From an uncultured Gammaproteobacteria bacterium (GTDB lineage Bacteria; Pseudomonadota; Gammaproteobacteria; Arenicellales; Poriferihabitantaceae): a DNA stretch of 40,824 bases. Below, piece by piece: positions 17,404 through 25,796 of the stretch. The translations under genes were made by a program, and so were the position numbers. Position 1 is the stretch's first letter. Every line of letters starts with the position of its first letter. Under the pieces are notes generated by a model, which made no database searches, was not told the origin of the DNA, and worked only from the letters and a program-made list of their open reading frames with translations. The stretch is from the NCBI GenBank assembly GCA_937992195.1, contig CALKKV010000001.1:1-40824 (forward strand), written 5' to 3'.

Positions 17404-18306
17404 ATGAATACCCTACGATCTCAGCCTCTGTGGTTGGCAGTTGCGCCACTGATCTTTCTTTTCCTTTGGTCAGGTGGTTATGCAACTGCCAAAGTAGGTT
17501 TGCAATATGCAGGACCGATGGCGCTGTTAGTGATCCGGTTTGGGCTGGTTGTATTGATTATGCTAACCGCGCTCGTTCTGTTTCGTCCGCCATTACCAAA
17601 AAGAAAAAGCGATTGGATGCATCTGGCGATTGTTGGTTTCTTTATGCAGTCGGTGTATTTCGGCCTGTGTTACGTGGCTTTTTCCGTTGGCGTCGGTGCG
17701 GGTACATTAGCCTTGATCATGTCTCTTCAACCAATACTGGTTGGGATCACCGCGCCGCGGTGGGCTGGCGAGCATATCGCCTGGCAACGCTGGTTGGGCC
17801 TGATCTTGGGTCTTGCAGGCACTGGAATCGTCATTGCCGCTCGATCATCCATCGAACCACCGACACTTATTGGCTTTGTTGCCGCAATTTTAGGACTATC
17901 TGGAATTACCATTGCCTCACTTTGGGAAAAACGCTTTGGTCTATCGCACCATCCGGTTCCCGCTAATTTAATTGGTTATACAGCTGGCTTAATCGGTGTT
18001 CTACCATTTGCCTTTTTACTGGAATCCGCTGAAGGCAGCTGGAATATTTTTGTAGAGGTGGAGTGGAGTTGGCAGTTTATAGCTGCTGTTGCCTATCTAG
18101 TAATAGGGAATTCAGTTATCGCTGTGACTTTATTGTTGGCGATGATACGAGCAGGAGAAGTGAGTCGTGTTTCTGCTTTGTTTTTCTTGGTGCCGCCGCT
18201 CGCCGCGGTTATTGCCTGGATGCTCCTGGGAGAAATCATTCCGCTAGCAGCCTGGCCAGGAATTATGATTGCAGCTGGGGGTGTTTATATTGCAACACGT
18301 AACTAG
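17404..18306 (+). CDS. EamA-family (DMT superfamily) permease
   Basis: A 300-residue protein with ten hydrophobic segments arranged as two EamA repeats. The first repeat has FLWSGGYATAKVGLQYAGPMALLVIRF and the second LPFAFLLESAEG to the end. The segment AGEVSRVSALFFLVPPLAAVIAWMLLGE (here in parts) is a standard second-repeat signature. DMT permeases mostly export amino acids and metabolites. It follows the TauD-like gene closely and overlaps the next gene's end by four bases, tail to tail. Confidence 0.92.
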   Translation: MNTLRSQPLWLAVAPLIFLFLWSGGYATAKVGLQYAGPMALLVIRFGLVVLIMLTALVLFRPPLPKRKSDWMHLAIVGFFMQSVYFGLCYVAFSVGVGAGTLALIMSLQPILVGITAPRWAGEHIAWQRWLGLILGLAGTGIVIAARSSIEPPTLIGFVAAILGLSGITIASLWEKRFGLSHHPVPANLIGYTAGLIGVLPFAFLLESAEGSWNIFVEVEWSWQFIAAVAYLVIGNSVIAVTLLLAMIRAGEVSRVSALFFLVPPLAAVIAWMLLGEIIPLAAWPGIMIAAGGVYIATRN

Positions 18307-19235
18307 GTTTCTAGGCGTTGGCTCTTTTCTCTGTTTTTTTGAATATTCTCTCTATAAATCACATAGATTCCAGCGGCAATAATGATAAGGCCGCCGATAA
18401 CTGTGGTTTGCGCCGGTAGATATCGCCAAATAGTCCATTCAATCATTACCGCCCAAATGATAGACGTGTATTCAAAGGGCGCAATGACGCTGGTTTGACT
18501 TTTTGAGAATGCGGTGGTCACACAGAAATGACCTGCCAGAGCAAAAAATCCCAGCGCAATAATCATCAAAAAGGAAACAAGCGTCAGCGGTTGCCATACA
18601 AAAGGTGCAAAACAAAGCGCGACCAGACCAACACAAAGATTGAATATGATCACCAGAGAACCCACTGATTCGGTTCGCGACAAAATACGCCCGGTAATCA
18701 TGAGCACAGCATATGCAAGCGCTGCGATAAAAACTAAAATATATCCGAATACTCTTCCTTCACCTGTGGGCGAGATCGCGATATAGACGCCAATAAACCC
18801 GATGGCAACAGCTCCCCAGCGATGTATGCCAACTTTTTCCTTGAGTACAAAATGCGACAAAGCGGTGATTATCATTATTGAGCTGTAGGAAGTAATGATT
18901 GCATCCGACAGTGGAAGATAGTTGAGCGACAGGAAAAAGCAAAAAGGCGCTAAAAATCCGATACATCCCCGAATAATTTGAAACTTTGGTCGTGTCGGGA
19001 TCAACTCCCTCTGGCGGCCGGCAAAAGTGTAGATCGCTAAAATGGATGGAATGATGACGAACAATCTCAGACCCAATATCTGAAACGGATTGATGCCTTG
19101 TTGAACCAATGATTTGGCCAATGCATCCATAGAGGTAAGCGCGCCAATCCCCAACAACATGAATAGGATGCCTTGAAAAGGCTGATTCATTTGCGGGGTT
19201 TGATTGAGAGACTGTCCTTGTGTTTGGTGATCCAT
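18303..19235 (-). CDS. EamA-family (DMT superfamily) permease
   Basis: A 310-residue protein with ten hydrophobic segments. It belongs to the RhaT/YdcZ-like EamA group with SMDALAKSLVQQGINPFQILGLR-type opening (read here in part), YLPLSDAIITSYSSIM and FSKSQTSVIAPFEYTSIIWA. The first 15 residues are polar and glutamine-rich, so a later start at Met16 is possible; neither site has a good SD. Converges with the permease at 17404. Substrate unknown. Confidence 0.9.
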   Translation of the reverse strand: MDHQTQGQSLNQTPQMNQPFQGILFMLLGIGALTSMDALAKSLVQQGINPFQILGLRLFVIIPSILAIYTFAGRQRELIPTRPKFQIIRGCIGFLAPFCFFLSLNYLPLSDAIITSYSSIMIITALSHFVLKEKVGIHRWGAVAIGFIGVYIAISPTGEGRVFGYILVFIAALAYAVLMITGRILSRTESVGSLVIIFNLCVGLVALCFAPFVWQPLTLVSFLMIIALGFFALAGHFCVTTAFSKSQTSVIAPFEYTSIIWAVMIEWTIWRYLPAQTTVIGGLIIIAAGIYVIYRENIQKNREKSQRLET

Positions 19236-19410
19236 ATCAAAAGTGTGATGGATTTAGATACGACCTAAATCTCTCTAAAGAGCAGTCTTTCCCTGACATT
19301 GCTATAGTCTGAAATTTAACGTTTCCTCCTTGAATAAGGAATCCTCTACCCTACCACGGTTAGCGGTTAAGCAAGACACTGATTTATGTATGAGAAATCA
19401 AACCGCAGCA

Positions 19411-19438
19411 GTAATGCGGGTATGACTACCCGCATTAC
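19411..19438. terminator. Perfect 12-bp hairpin downstream of the secreted MBL gene
   Basis: GTAATGCGGGTA / TACCCGCATTAC with a TGAC loop lies 48 bases beyond the stop of the minus-strand hydrolase gene and upstream of the minus-strand permease at 18303. No T-tract follows on either strand, so it may act as a Rho-dependent boundary or mRNA 3' stabiliser rather than a classical intrinsic terminator. Confidence 0.5.
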
Positions 19439-19485
19439 AAGTTAAGTGCTGAGTTTATTCCTGGTGAGGTTGGAATAAATGTGAA

Positions 19486-20343
19486 TTAATTCACAGCGCC
19501 AGATTGGGTTAAGTGTCGCGCCATTCCTTGAATGTTCAAAGCCAGCCAATCATCATAAGAGGCCCAGTCTTTATACTTTTCCATTTTGATTGAGCTCTTT
19601 AGCTCATCAACGGATTGTCCTGCTTTCAAGCCCGCCAGCACTTCTTCTCGCAATTCTTCGAGATAGATGCGTGCGTCGGTCACGTCGCTTTTTACACCGA
19701 CTGGTCCATGGCCTCCCGCTAGGATTTCAAAATCCAGCGACTCAATTTTCTTTATCTGGTCAGCCCACTTGCCGACATCAGAGTTGGGAAAGTCTCGATA
19801 GAACAATCGTTTTGAAGCAACTACATCGACAACAAATGCAACGTTCTCCGGGCGAACAATCATAACGGCGAGATCAATACCATGCCCCGGGCCAAGATAG
19901 GTTAGCTCAAAAGTTTTGTTGCCCTGTGAAAAAGTTAACGTGTCAGAGAAGCGTTTTGTAGGAGTGACGCCGTCAATGCTGTCTGGTGCATTTTCCTGAA
20001 CGATAACTTCACTTGCCTCACCAAATACTCTGCCGCCGGAAGCATGATCCCCATGACTATGACTATACACAAGGTGCGTGATCTTCTGATCAGTGAGTTT
20101 TTCAATTTCGCCTTTTAGCCAAATTGCCGCATCTCGGTTAATCGGATCGGCTACGACGACGCCATCCCCCGTAATAGTGAATATCGAATAGTGAAAATTA
20201 TTTTGAAAACGATAGACGTCTCCAGCTATGTTAGTGATAGAACGGTTTGCACCTTGGGCCGAAGCTAGGGCGGGCACCAGTGTGAAACACAGTGCAAGGA
20301 CTAGAATGCGAAAAGAAAGTAAGGGTTTTGCTTTTGAGATCAT
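19486..20343 (-). CDS. Secreted metallo-beta-lactamase-fold hydrolase
   Basis: A 285-residue protein when started at the ATG at 20343, which has an ideal RBS (GGAG six bases ahead). The longer frame to 20541 only overlaps the neighbour. A signal peptide covers about residues 1-27 (LALCFTLVPALASAQG). The metal motif H-x-H-x-D-H is in VYSHSHGDHASGG, with further ligands in GPGHGIDLAV, FVVDVVAS and AGGHGP. It resembles periplasmic MBL proteins of the SoxH or quinoprotein-relay kind, not a certified beta-lactamase. It is the last gene of the long minus-strand run, 109 bases after the FAD monooxygenase. Substrate unknown. Confidence 0.87.
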   Translation of the reverse strand: MISKAKPLLSFRILVLALCFTLVPALASAQGANRSITNIAGDVYRFQNNFHYSIFTITGDGVVVADPINRDAAIWLKGEIEKLTDQKITHLVYSHSHGDHASGGRVFGEASEVIVQENAPDSIDGVTPTKRFSDTLTFSQGNKTFELTYLGPGHGIDLAVMIVRPENVAFVVDVVASKRLFYRDFPNSDVGKWADQIKKIESLDFEILAGGHGPVGVKSDVTDARIYLEELREEVLAGLKAGQSVDELKSSIKMEKYKDWASYDDWLALNIQGMARHLTQSGAVN

Positions 20344-20452
20344 TTTTTTCTCCATGTGGTTTCCCGGCGTATATCGGCAGGGTGTACAAGCATCAACTTC
20401 TTCGTGGAAATTTGACAGCAATAGTAGGAGTAAAGTTGCATCGATTCGGTTT

Positions 20453-21685
20453 CTATCGGCAGTCGTACTTTTTGCTCCAATCACCCGGATTGAGAGTACC
20501 AAAAACACCTGTCTTAGTTCCAGATAGCACCTGGGCAGCAATAAAACGAGCCGGTTTGATATGACACATCAAGTCGCAGGTAAAGAACCGGGCTTTACTA
20601 AAGAACCAACTATGGGATTGAAAAAACGGGGTTAGCCATTGGCTGGCTATCTGGTAGAACCTAACGTGGCTTTTCCTTGCTTGCGCATATTGCTTCAAGC
20701 CCTCTTCAAGATTGTCAAACCCTCGTAAGTACTTTGATAAGATCATTGCGTCTACCAAAGCAAGATTTGCTCCCTGACCTAATTGTGGACTTGTGCAATG
20801 TGCTGCGTCGCCAATAAATACGGTGTGTCCAGCATAAACTTTTCTTAGTCTGACATCTCTGTAAGTCGCAAAGGTCAGGTCTTTGTGTTTGTTAAATTGC
20901 GAGACAATATCTTCTGTTTCAGGCCATACTTCCAGTACATCCTTTTTCCATAGTTCCAATTCTTGACTCCGCCAGTTCTCATACTTGCAATTTTCGATAC
21001 TCCAAAAGAAGGCAGCACGATTCTGATGATCCAGCGTACCAACAGGTAGTATGCCCACCATGTTGTAAGCGTTTCGATATCTCTGGTCTAGCAGATTACT
21101 TTTGAATTGTGTGTCTGGTAGAACAACCGTTGACCATAGCGCACCAAAGGGATACTGCCGATTGATTGCGACATCAGCATATTGATCACGCAGAGTAGAA
21201 TTAGAGCCGCTGGCATCGATAATTAAATCGTAAGGCCCAATTTGATCTCCCTGCTCAGAAACCACGTGGTCTGAATCAATGCTCTGGATCTGTATGCCTG
21301 TTCGTATCGCGATACCTGAATTCAGTGCTAACTGATAGAGCGCTGAAAACAACGTTCCACGATGTGTGCCAACTCCAAATAAACCCTCCTTGAAATCCCC
21401 GTATTCAACATCGAGAACCGTTCTGGAACTGTGAATTGCTCTACCATAAAGTTGATCAATGCGACTACCGAGCGAGATGATTTCTTCATCTAAACCTAGC
21501 ATTGCCAGTACCGCCAGGCCGGTTGGTTGCAGCAGCAACCCTGCACCAATCGGTGAAGGCGTTTCAAACCCTTCAAAAACCGTAACATCGTTTCCATCTT
21601 GATGAAGAAAAGCGGCAGTAGAGAGACCGGCTATTCCGCTGCCAATAATTGCGATCTTTCTAGAATGGTTGGCAATGCTCGACAT
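20453..21685 (-). CDS. FAD-dependent monooxygenase (PHBH/UbiH type)
   Basis: A 410-residue flavoprotein. The ADP-binding Rossmann motif is IIGSGIAGLSTAAFL near the N-terminus, and the second FAD motif VFIGDAAHCTSPQLGQGANL falls near residue 290. The middle DLIIDASGSNS is the DG-like motif of class A hydroxylases. These hydroxylate aromatic or heterocyclic substrates with NAD(P)H and O2. The C-terminal 60 residues are unassigned. It starts nine bases after the EamA permease gene in the same operon, so transport and oxidation of one compound is likely. Confidence 0.9.
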   Translation of the reverse strand: MSSIANHSRKIAIIGSGIAGLSTAAFLHQDGNDVTVFEGFETPSPIGAGLLLQPTGLAVLAMLGLDEEIISLGSRIDQLYGRAIHSSRTVLDVEYGDFKEGLFGVGTHRGTLFSALYQLALNSGIAIRTGIQIQSIDSDHVVSEQGDQIGPYDLIIDASGSNSTLRDQYADVAINRQYPFGALWSTVVLPDTQFKSNLLDQRYRNAYNMVGILPVGTLDHQNRAAFFWSIENCKYENWRSQELELWKKDVLEVWPETEDIVSQFNKHKDLTFATYRDVRLRKVYAGHTVFIGDAAHCTSPQLGQGANLALVDAMILSKYLRGFDNLEEGLKQYAQARKSHVRFYQIASQWLTPFFQSHSWFFSKARFFTCDLMCHIKPARFIAAQVLSGTKTGVFGTLNPGDWSKKYDCR

Positions 21686-21694
21686 TCCAAAAAT

Positions 21695-22576
21695 CTATCC
21701 CAGCGGTTTTAGGGTTTCATTTGATAGCGACATTGCACGATAGTGGATCCAGCCAACGCCAATAAGGATTAGTATGCCACCGGTAATTAATCCAAAGGTG
21801 AGTTGATCTTCCAGTAAGAGCACTCCACCAATCACAGCAAAAACAGGGGATAACAAAGAGTAGACTGCTACCTGACTAACGGGATATCGCTGTAAAAGAT
21901 AATATAAGCCAGAGTTGGCAATGATCGAACTCATGACTGCTGTATAGAGCATTGCTGTCCAGCCAACCCAGGTTGCATGTTGCAAAGTCAACACATGATC
22001 GTCTTCGATTACGCAGGATATGAATAACAGCGCTGGTGCACTTACCAGAGAAACCCAAGCGGCAATGGTCAGCGGATGAATGCTTCCAAGCTCTCGGATT
22101 TTGATCATGCCGTATGCAGCGAATGCGCAGGAAGCTGTAGTCCATACCAGAGCGGGAAGGTCATCAATAGCAGCTGGATCAAAGCTAATAAATGCAGCCC
22201 CTATCATTGCAACTAGTACGCCCGAGATTCGCCGAATTCCGATTCGCTCTTTGAGTAAAACAACGCCAAGAATTATCGCAAATGGTACTTCGAGTTTGCT
22301 GAAAATCGCGATAGATGCGGTATTGTCGGCCAATGCTAGCGCGAGATAGAGTGTCGCATACATGCCGGCACCCATATAAAGACCAATTGCCAGTAATGGT
22401 TTGATCTTTGACTTGGGCACTTTGATAAAAAAAGATAAGAACAAAAAGAGAAAAAGAAACCGAATGCCGGTAAAAAATATTGGGGGAAATTCCCGAAGTC
22501 CAATACTTGCTGCAATGTACATTGACCCCCAAACAAGATTGATAAAAACTGCAAGGAGTGTGTGAGCAAGACTCAT
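21695..22576 (-). CDS. EamA-family (DMT superfamily) permease
   Basis: A 293-residue protein with ten hydrophobic segments. Signatures are NLVWGSMYIAASIGLREFPPIFF (seen in part), ADNTASIAIFSKLEVPFAIILG and YPVSQVAVYSLLSPVFAVIGG. An AGGC-type SD precedes the ATG. It is placed between the gamma-glutamylcyclotransferase-like gene and the FAD monooxygenase with gaps of 37 and 9 bases, so it is part of that transcription unit. Substrate unknown. Confidence 0.91.
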   Translation of the reverse strand: MSLAHTLLAVFINLVWGSMYIAASIGLREFPPIFFTGIRFLFLFLFLSFFIKVPKSKIKPLLAIGLYMGAGMYATLYLALALADNTASIAIFSKLEVPFAIILGVVLLKERIGIRRISGVLVAMIGAAFISFDPAAIDDLPALVWTTASCAFAAYGMIKIRELGSIHPLTIAAWVSLVSAPALLFISCVIEDDHVLTLQHATWVGWTAMLYTAVMSSIIANSGLYYLLQRYPVSQVAVYSLLSPVFAVIGGVLLLEDQLTFGLITGGILILIGVGWIHYRAMSLSNETLKPLG

Positions 22577-22613
22577 GAAAGAAGTTTGCCTGCCAACTTG
22601 GCAGCTGTGACAG

Positions 22614-23288
22614 TCAATGCTTTATCATCCATTGAACCAGAGAACGATTCCAAAAAACTTCAACCAGGCGCAGACAAAGGCCTTCGTAGCAGACCAGAAG
22701 AGGGTGCAGAAATCGAGGCCAGCGATCTATGTTTTTCACATGCTTGCCCGTTTTATTCTGCATTAAAAATTCAGTAAGAACAGGAGTTCTACCCAAGGAT
22801 TCAAGATAATCTTCAGGCACTATGTTCATACTAGAGTAAGCATTGGTGATGTAGTCCAGATATTCTTGCGTTGGTTTTAAGCCTTTTTGTGGATTTACAG
22901 ACCGGTAATAGAAAAACTCTCCCTTTTCGAAATTGCGGGTAATTTTTTCATGAACCTTTAAATAAGGAACCCCTTCGAAGTGGTCCATGCGATGGGCGTC
23001 ACTCTTCAGCATTAAATACATCTTTCCGAAAACCACTTCGTCTATGGCGGGGTCGGCGGAAGCGTATCCGTGGTTACGATAAAACCCTACTTGCGTAAAC
23101 CTTAGCTGGGCTTCCTGTAATACATAGTCAAAAGAATCAAAAATCTGTACGCGGCGTTTTTCGAGCACTGCAGGAGAGAGGTTGGCACCGAATGCAAAAT
23201 AGTAAACCTTGTCTTCAATGTTAGGGTTAAAAGCACGCTTTAAATGGGCACATTCAAAAGCTAACTTCCATTGGATAATATTAAGCAA
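22614..23288 (-). CDS. Gamma-glutamylcyclotransferase-like protein
   Basis: A 224-residue protein whose residues about 28-45 read VYYFAFGANLSPAVLEKRR, the Y-F-x-YGSN-like opening of the GGCT fold. HRMDHFEGVPYLKV supplies the catalytic glutamate of the family (EG). GGCT enzymes release 5-oxoproline from gamma-glutamyl amino compounds; BtrG of this fold removes a gamma-glutamyl protecting group. The start is TTG at 23288, since no ATG lies before the domain. It follows the kinase-PLP fusion by 75 bases, which hints that a gamma-glutamylated amine could be handled here. That is inference. Confidence 0.82.
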   Translation of the reverse strand: MLNIIQWKLAFECAHLKRAFNPNIEDKVYYFAFGANLSPAVLEKRRVQIFDSFDYVLQEAQLRFTQVGFYRNHGYASADPAIDEVVFGKMYLMLKSDAHRMDHFEGVPYLKVHEKITRNFEKGEFFYYRSVNPQKGLKPTQEYLDYITNAYSSMNIVPEDYLESLGRTPVLTEFLMQNKTGKHVKNIDRWPRFLHPLLVCYEGLCLRLVEVFWNRSLVQWMIKH

Positions 23289-23363
23289 GGTGTGGTTCTC
23301 TGATAGTCTATGTGAGACGGGTGGATTGAAAAAGAAGCTGGTCTGACTTGCAGTTAAATTAGC

Positions 23364-25739
23364 TCAAGGCAAGGTTAGGTCGGTCAGTACGTTATCAAAC
23401 ATTTGTAGAAAGAACTCGGTATTTGCGTTATCGAATACCATCGGCGGCCTTATCTTCAAGACATTGTGGTGCTTTCCATCGCTGCCTACCAGAATTCTTC
23501 GATTCCTCAAGCCGTTCACAATATTTTTGGTGAGCGATGCAGAGGGCGTTATATCGTCATCACCGCAAATTATTTCTACACCAATAAACAAACCGCTGCC
23601 GCGCACATCGCCGATAATTGAAAACTTTTTAGAAAGTGACCGTAAGCCGTCCGCTAAAGCCTCTCCAACTTTATCTGCGTTCTGCATCAGATTCTCTTGT
23701 TCCACTATTTGCAACATTGTTAGTGCGGCAGCACATGCGACTGGATTACCTCCTGTTGTGCTGAAGAAATCTGTCTGATGACTAAATGTTTCGGCAATTT
23801 CTTTGCGTGTAATCACCAGACCCATGGGGTATCCGCCAGCGATGGGTTTTCCCAGAGTGACAATATCCGGGGTGGCGGTTCCAAACTCGAATCCCCACAT
23901 ATGTTTTCCTGTTCTGCCAAAACCCGATTGCACTTCATCTGCGATACACAGACCTCCAGATCGATGTACCTGTGGGAACACAGATTCCAGATAACCAGGT
24001 GGAGGGGTAAAGACACCGTCAGAGCTCATTATCATATCGAGATATAAAGCAGCCGGCTGATGTCCTTTTGTTTTAAGTTGCTGGATAGCGTCTGAGACAT
24101 ATTCAGCATAGTGAGCGCCTCGATCCGGATCGCTACGTTTCCACGGGCCACGATAATCATCAGGAGCCGCGAATTGACCGACATGGGAAAATGACTTTGT
24201 GCATGATTTGTATTCTGCCGGCGAAAGTGCGTATGTCGCGTCGGTAATGCCATGATAAGCGTTTTCTAACACTAGAGCTCCAGAATTTCCTGACCAGTGA
24301 GTCGCCAGCCGCCACGCTAAATCATTTGCTTCGCTACCTGAAGAAACGAAGTAACAGGTATCTAAACCAGTTGGCAAAGTACTGCAAATTTTTTCGGCGT
24401 AGTCAGCGGCAACGTCATAGAGATAGCGTGTATTGGTATTTAATTTTGATGTTTGCTCGGCAATAGCAAAATTCAGTGCGGGGTGACAGTGCCCGGCATG
24501 GGGGACATTGTTATAGGCGTCCAAATACCGGTCGCCGTTCGTGTCGTAGAGCCAAACTCCATCGCCGCGAACCAAATGTAACGGTTTTTCATAGGCGTAG
24601 TAGTGTGCATTGCCGATAAACTGCAGTCTTTTATTCCATGCCGTTTCTTTGTCGGCGTGGCCGTTTAATGTGCGTTTTGGATCAGTATTTGTTTCGTGAA
24701 TCGCGCAACTTGATCGGATCTGGCGTTCGAAGCTACCTTTTGGCGAATGCTTTATCTTCCTTAACATGTCGACACATTTGTGATGCCAGCCGTCTATATG
24801 TTCTCTATCATCCTGCCAGTCGGTAGTTGAATCTGCCCATGCTTCCAGCAGCAGGCAAAGGGCCAGCCTTGCCGAGATCATATCGGGAAGTAAAGCAATC
24901 TCCAGTTTTTCCAGCGGTGAGATTGCATGATACCCGCTGATTAAAGCGGCGCTGTGATGCAAGGGTTCGGCACTGCCAGCTGGAATTTCGGCGGCGGGAT
25001 TTGCAAGATCTTGCACTAATGGACCGTAAACCATATCGCCAAAATCGAATATTCCTGCAATTTCAGCGGGATTGTCGAGTTGAACTAAAGCGTTATGAAA
25101 ACTAACATCATTATGAATAACCTGGTGTTTGCAGTAAGGAAGCTGTGGTTTGACTCGTTCCAGAAAGATTTCCAGAACATGGCTGACTAAATCTGATTCT
25201 TCCGACGTTTTCAGGTGAGGGAGTAAATCCGCCAGCAGATCAACACATTGAATATTCCAGGCTAACGCATGCTGGGATGCGGGATGATTAAAACCTCTCA
25301 GCGCGGTATTCAGTTTAGCAATAGCCCCGCCCAGGTTGAACAGCATTTCCGGGTTTTCGGCGTTCTGCCCGATTGATTGACCTGGTAGGTAATCAAACAA
25401 ACGGGCTCTCAGTGTTTCCCCATTATGCGTTTCAAATATTGCCCAGCTTTCCTGTTGGTGGGTTTTATGGAGTCTTGGAACGCGGAGATCTGGTGCGCAC
25501 CGCGCAATATGTTCAAGCGCATTACATTGCATCGAGAGAATGCTATCGTCTTCGCTTTTGTTGGCAATCTTTAATAAGAATTGACCAGACTCAGCGTTAA
25601 CTAAATAGTTCCGGTCTCGCTCACCGCCAAGCGCTTTTGTTTCACCCCGAATATTGAAGAACTTATCCGCGATGGTTACAACTTCATCTTTAGAGACTGC
25701 AGGCGGAGCAACCAAAAGGGAATTAAGGATAGAGGGCAC
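23364..25739 (-). CDS. Amino-alcohol kinase (APH fold) fused to class-III PLP phospho-lyase-like enzyme
   Basis: A 791-residue two-domain protein. Residues about 15-330 are an APH-type kinase: ATP lysine K57, catalytic loop HND(209-211)-x4-N216 and metal DFGD at 232-235. Residues about 365-791 are a class-III aminotransferase fold: SSGSEANDLA (466-475), AYHG, D601 in IADEVQSGFGRTG and the PLP lysine K631 in TLGKPIAGG. This pairing copies hydroxylysine kinase (HYKK) plus the phospho-lyases PHYKPL/ETNPPL, which phosphorylate an amino alcohol and then eliminate phosphate and ammonia to give an aldehyde. Exact substrate (ethanolamine, hydroxylysine or another) is unknown. A GTG at 25739 is the start. 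A Rid-domain protein lies immediately upstream. Confidence 0.9.
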   Translation of the reverse strand: MPSILNSLLVAPPAVSKDEVVTIADKFFNIRGETKALGGERDRNYLVNAESGQFLLKIANKSEDDSILSMQCNALEHIARCAPDLRVPRLHKTHQQESWAIFETHNGETLRARLFDYLPGQSIGQNAENPEMLFNLGGAIAKLNTALRGFNHPASQHALAWNIQCVDLLADLLPHLKTSEESDLVSHVLEIFLERVKPQLPYCKHQVIHNDVSFHNALVQLDNPAEIAGIFDFGDMVYGPLVQDLANPAAEIPAGSAEPLHHSAALISGYHAISPLEKLEIALLPDMISARLALCLLLEAWADSTTDWQDDREHIDGWHHKCVDMLRKIKHSPKGSFERQIRSSCAIHETNTDPKRTLNGHADKETAWNKRLQFIGNAHYYAYEKPLHLVRGDGVWLYDTNGDRYLDAYNNVPHAGHCHPALNFAIAEQTSKLNTNTRYLYDVAADYAEKICSTLPTGLDTCYFVSSGSEANDLAWRLATHWSGNSGALVLENAYHGITDATYALSPAEYKSCTKSFSHVGQFAAPDDYRGPWKRSDPDRGAHYAEYVSDAIQQLKTKGHQPAALYLDMIMSSDGVFTPPPGYLESVFPQVHRSGGLCIADEVQSGFGRTGKHMWGFEFGTATPDIVTLGKPIAGGYPMGLVITRKEIAETFSHQTDFFSTTGGNPVACAAALTMLQIVEQENLMQNADKVGEALADGLRSLSKKFSIIGDVRGSGLFIGVEIICGDDDITPSASLTKNIVNGLRNRRILVGSDGKHHNVLKIRPPMVFDNANTEFFLQMFDNVLTDLTLP

Positions 25740-25796
25740 AGGACGTTATCGTTATTGTGGAATTCAGCCAGAAAGATAGATGTCAGCGTTATCCAT

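Noticed and set aside
19486..20343. Call of a true beta-lactamase resistance gene
   Set aside because: The H-x-H-x-D-H fold is shared by many hydrolases; nothing specific to antibiotic hydrolysis is visible.
20344..20541. Longer N-terminus of the secreted metallo-hydrolase
   Set aside because: The ATG at 20343 has an ideal SD and starts a clean signal peptide; the extension overlaps the FAD monooxygenase gene and looks non-native.
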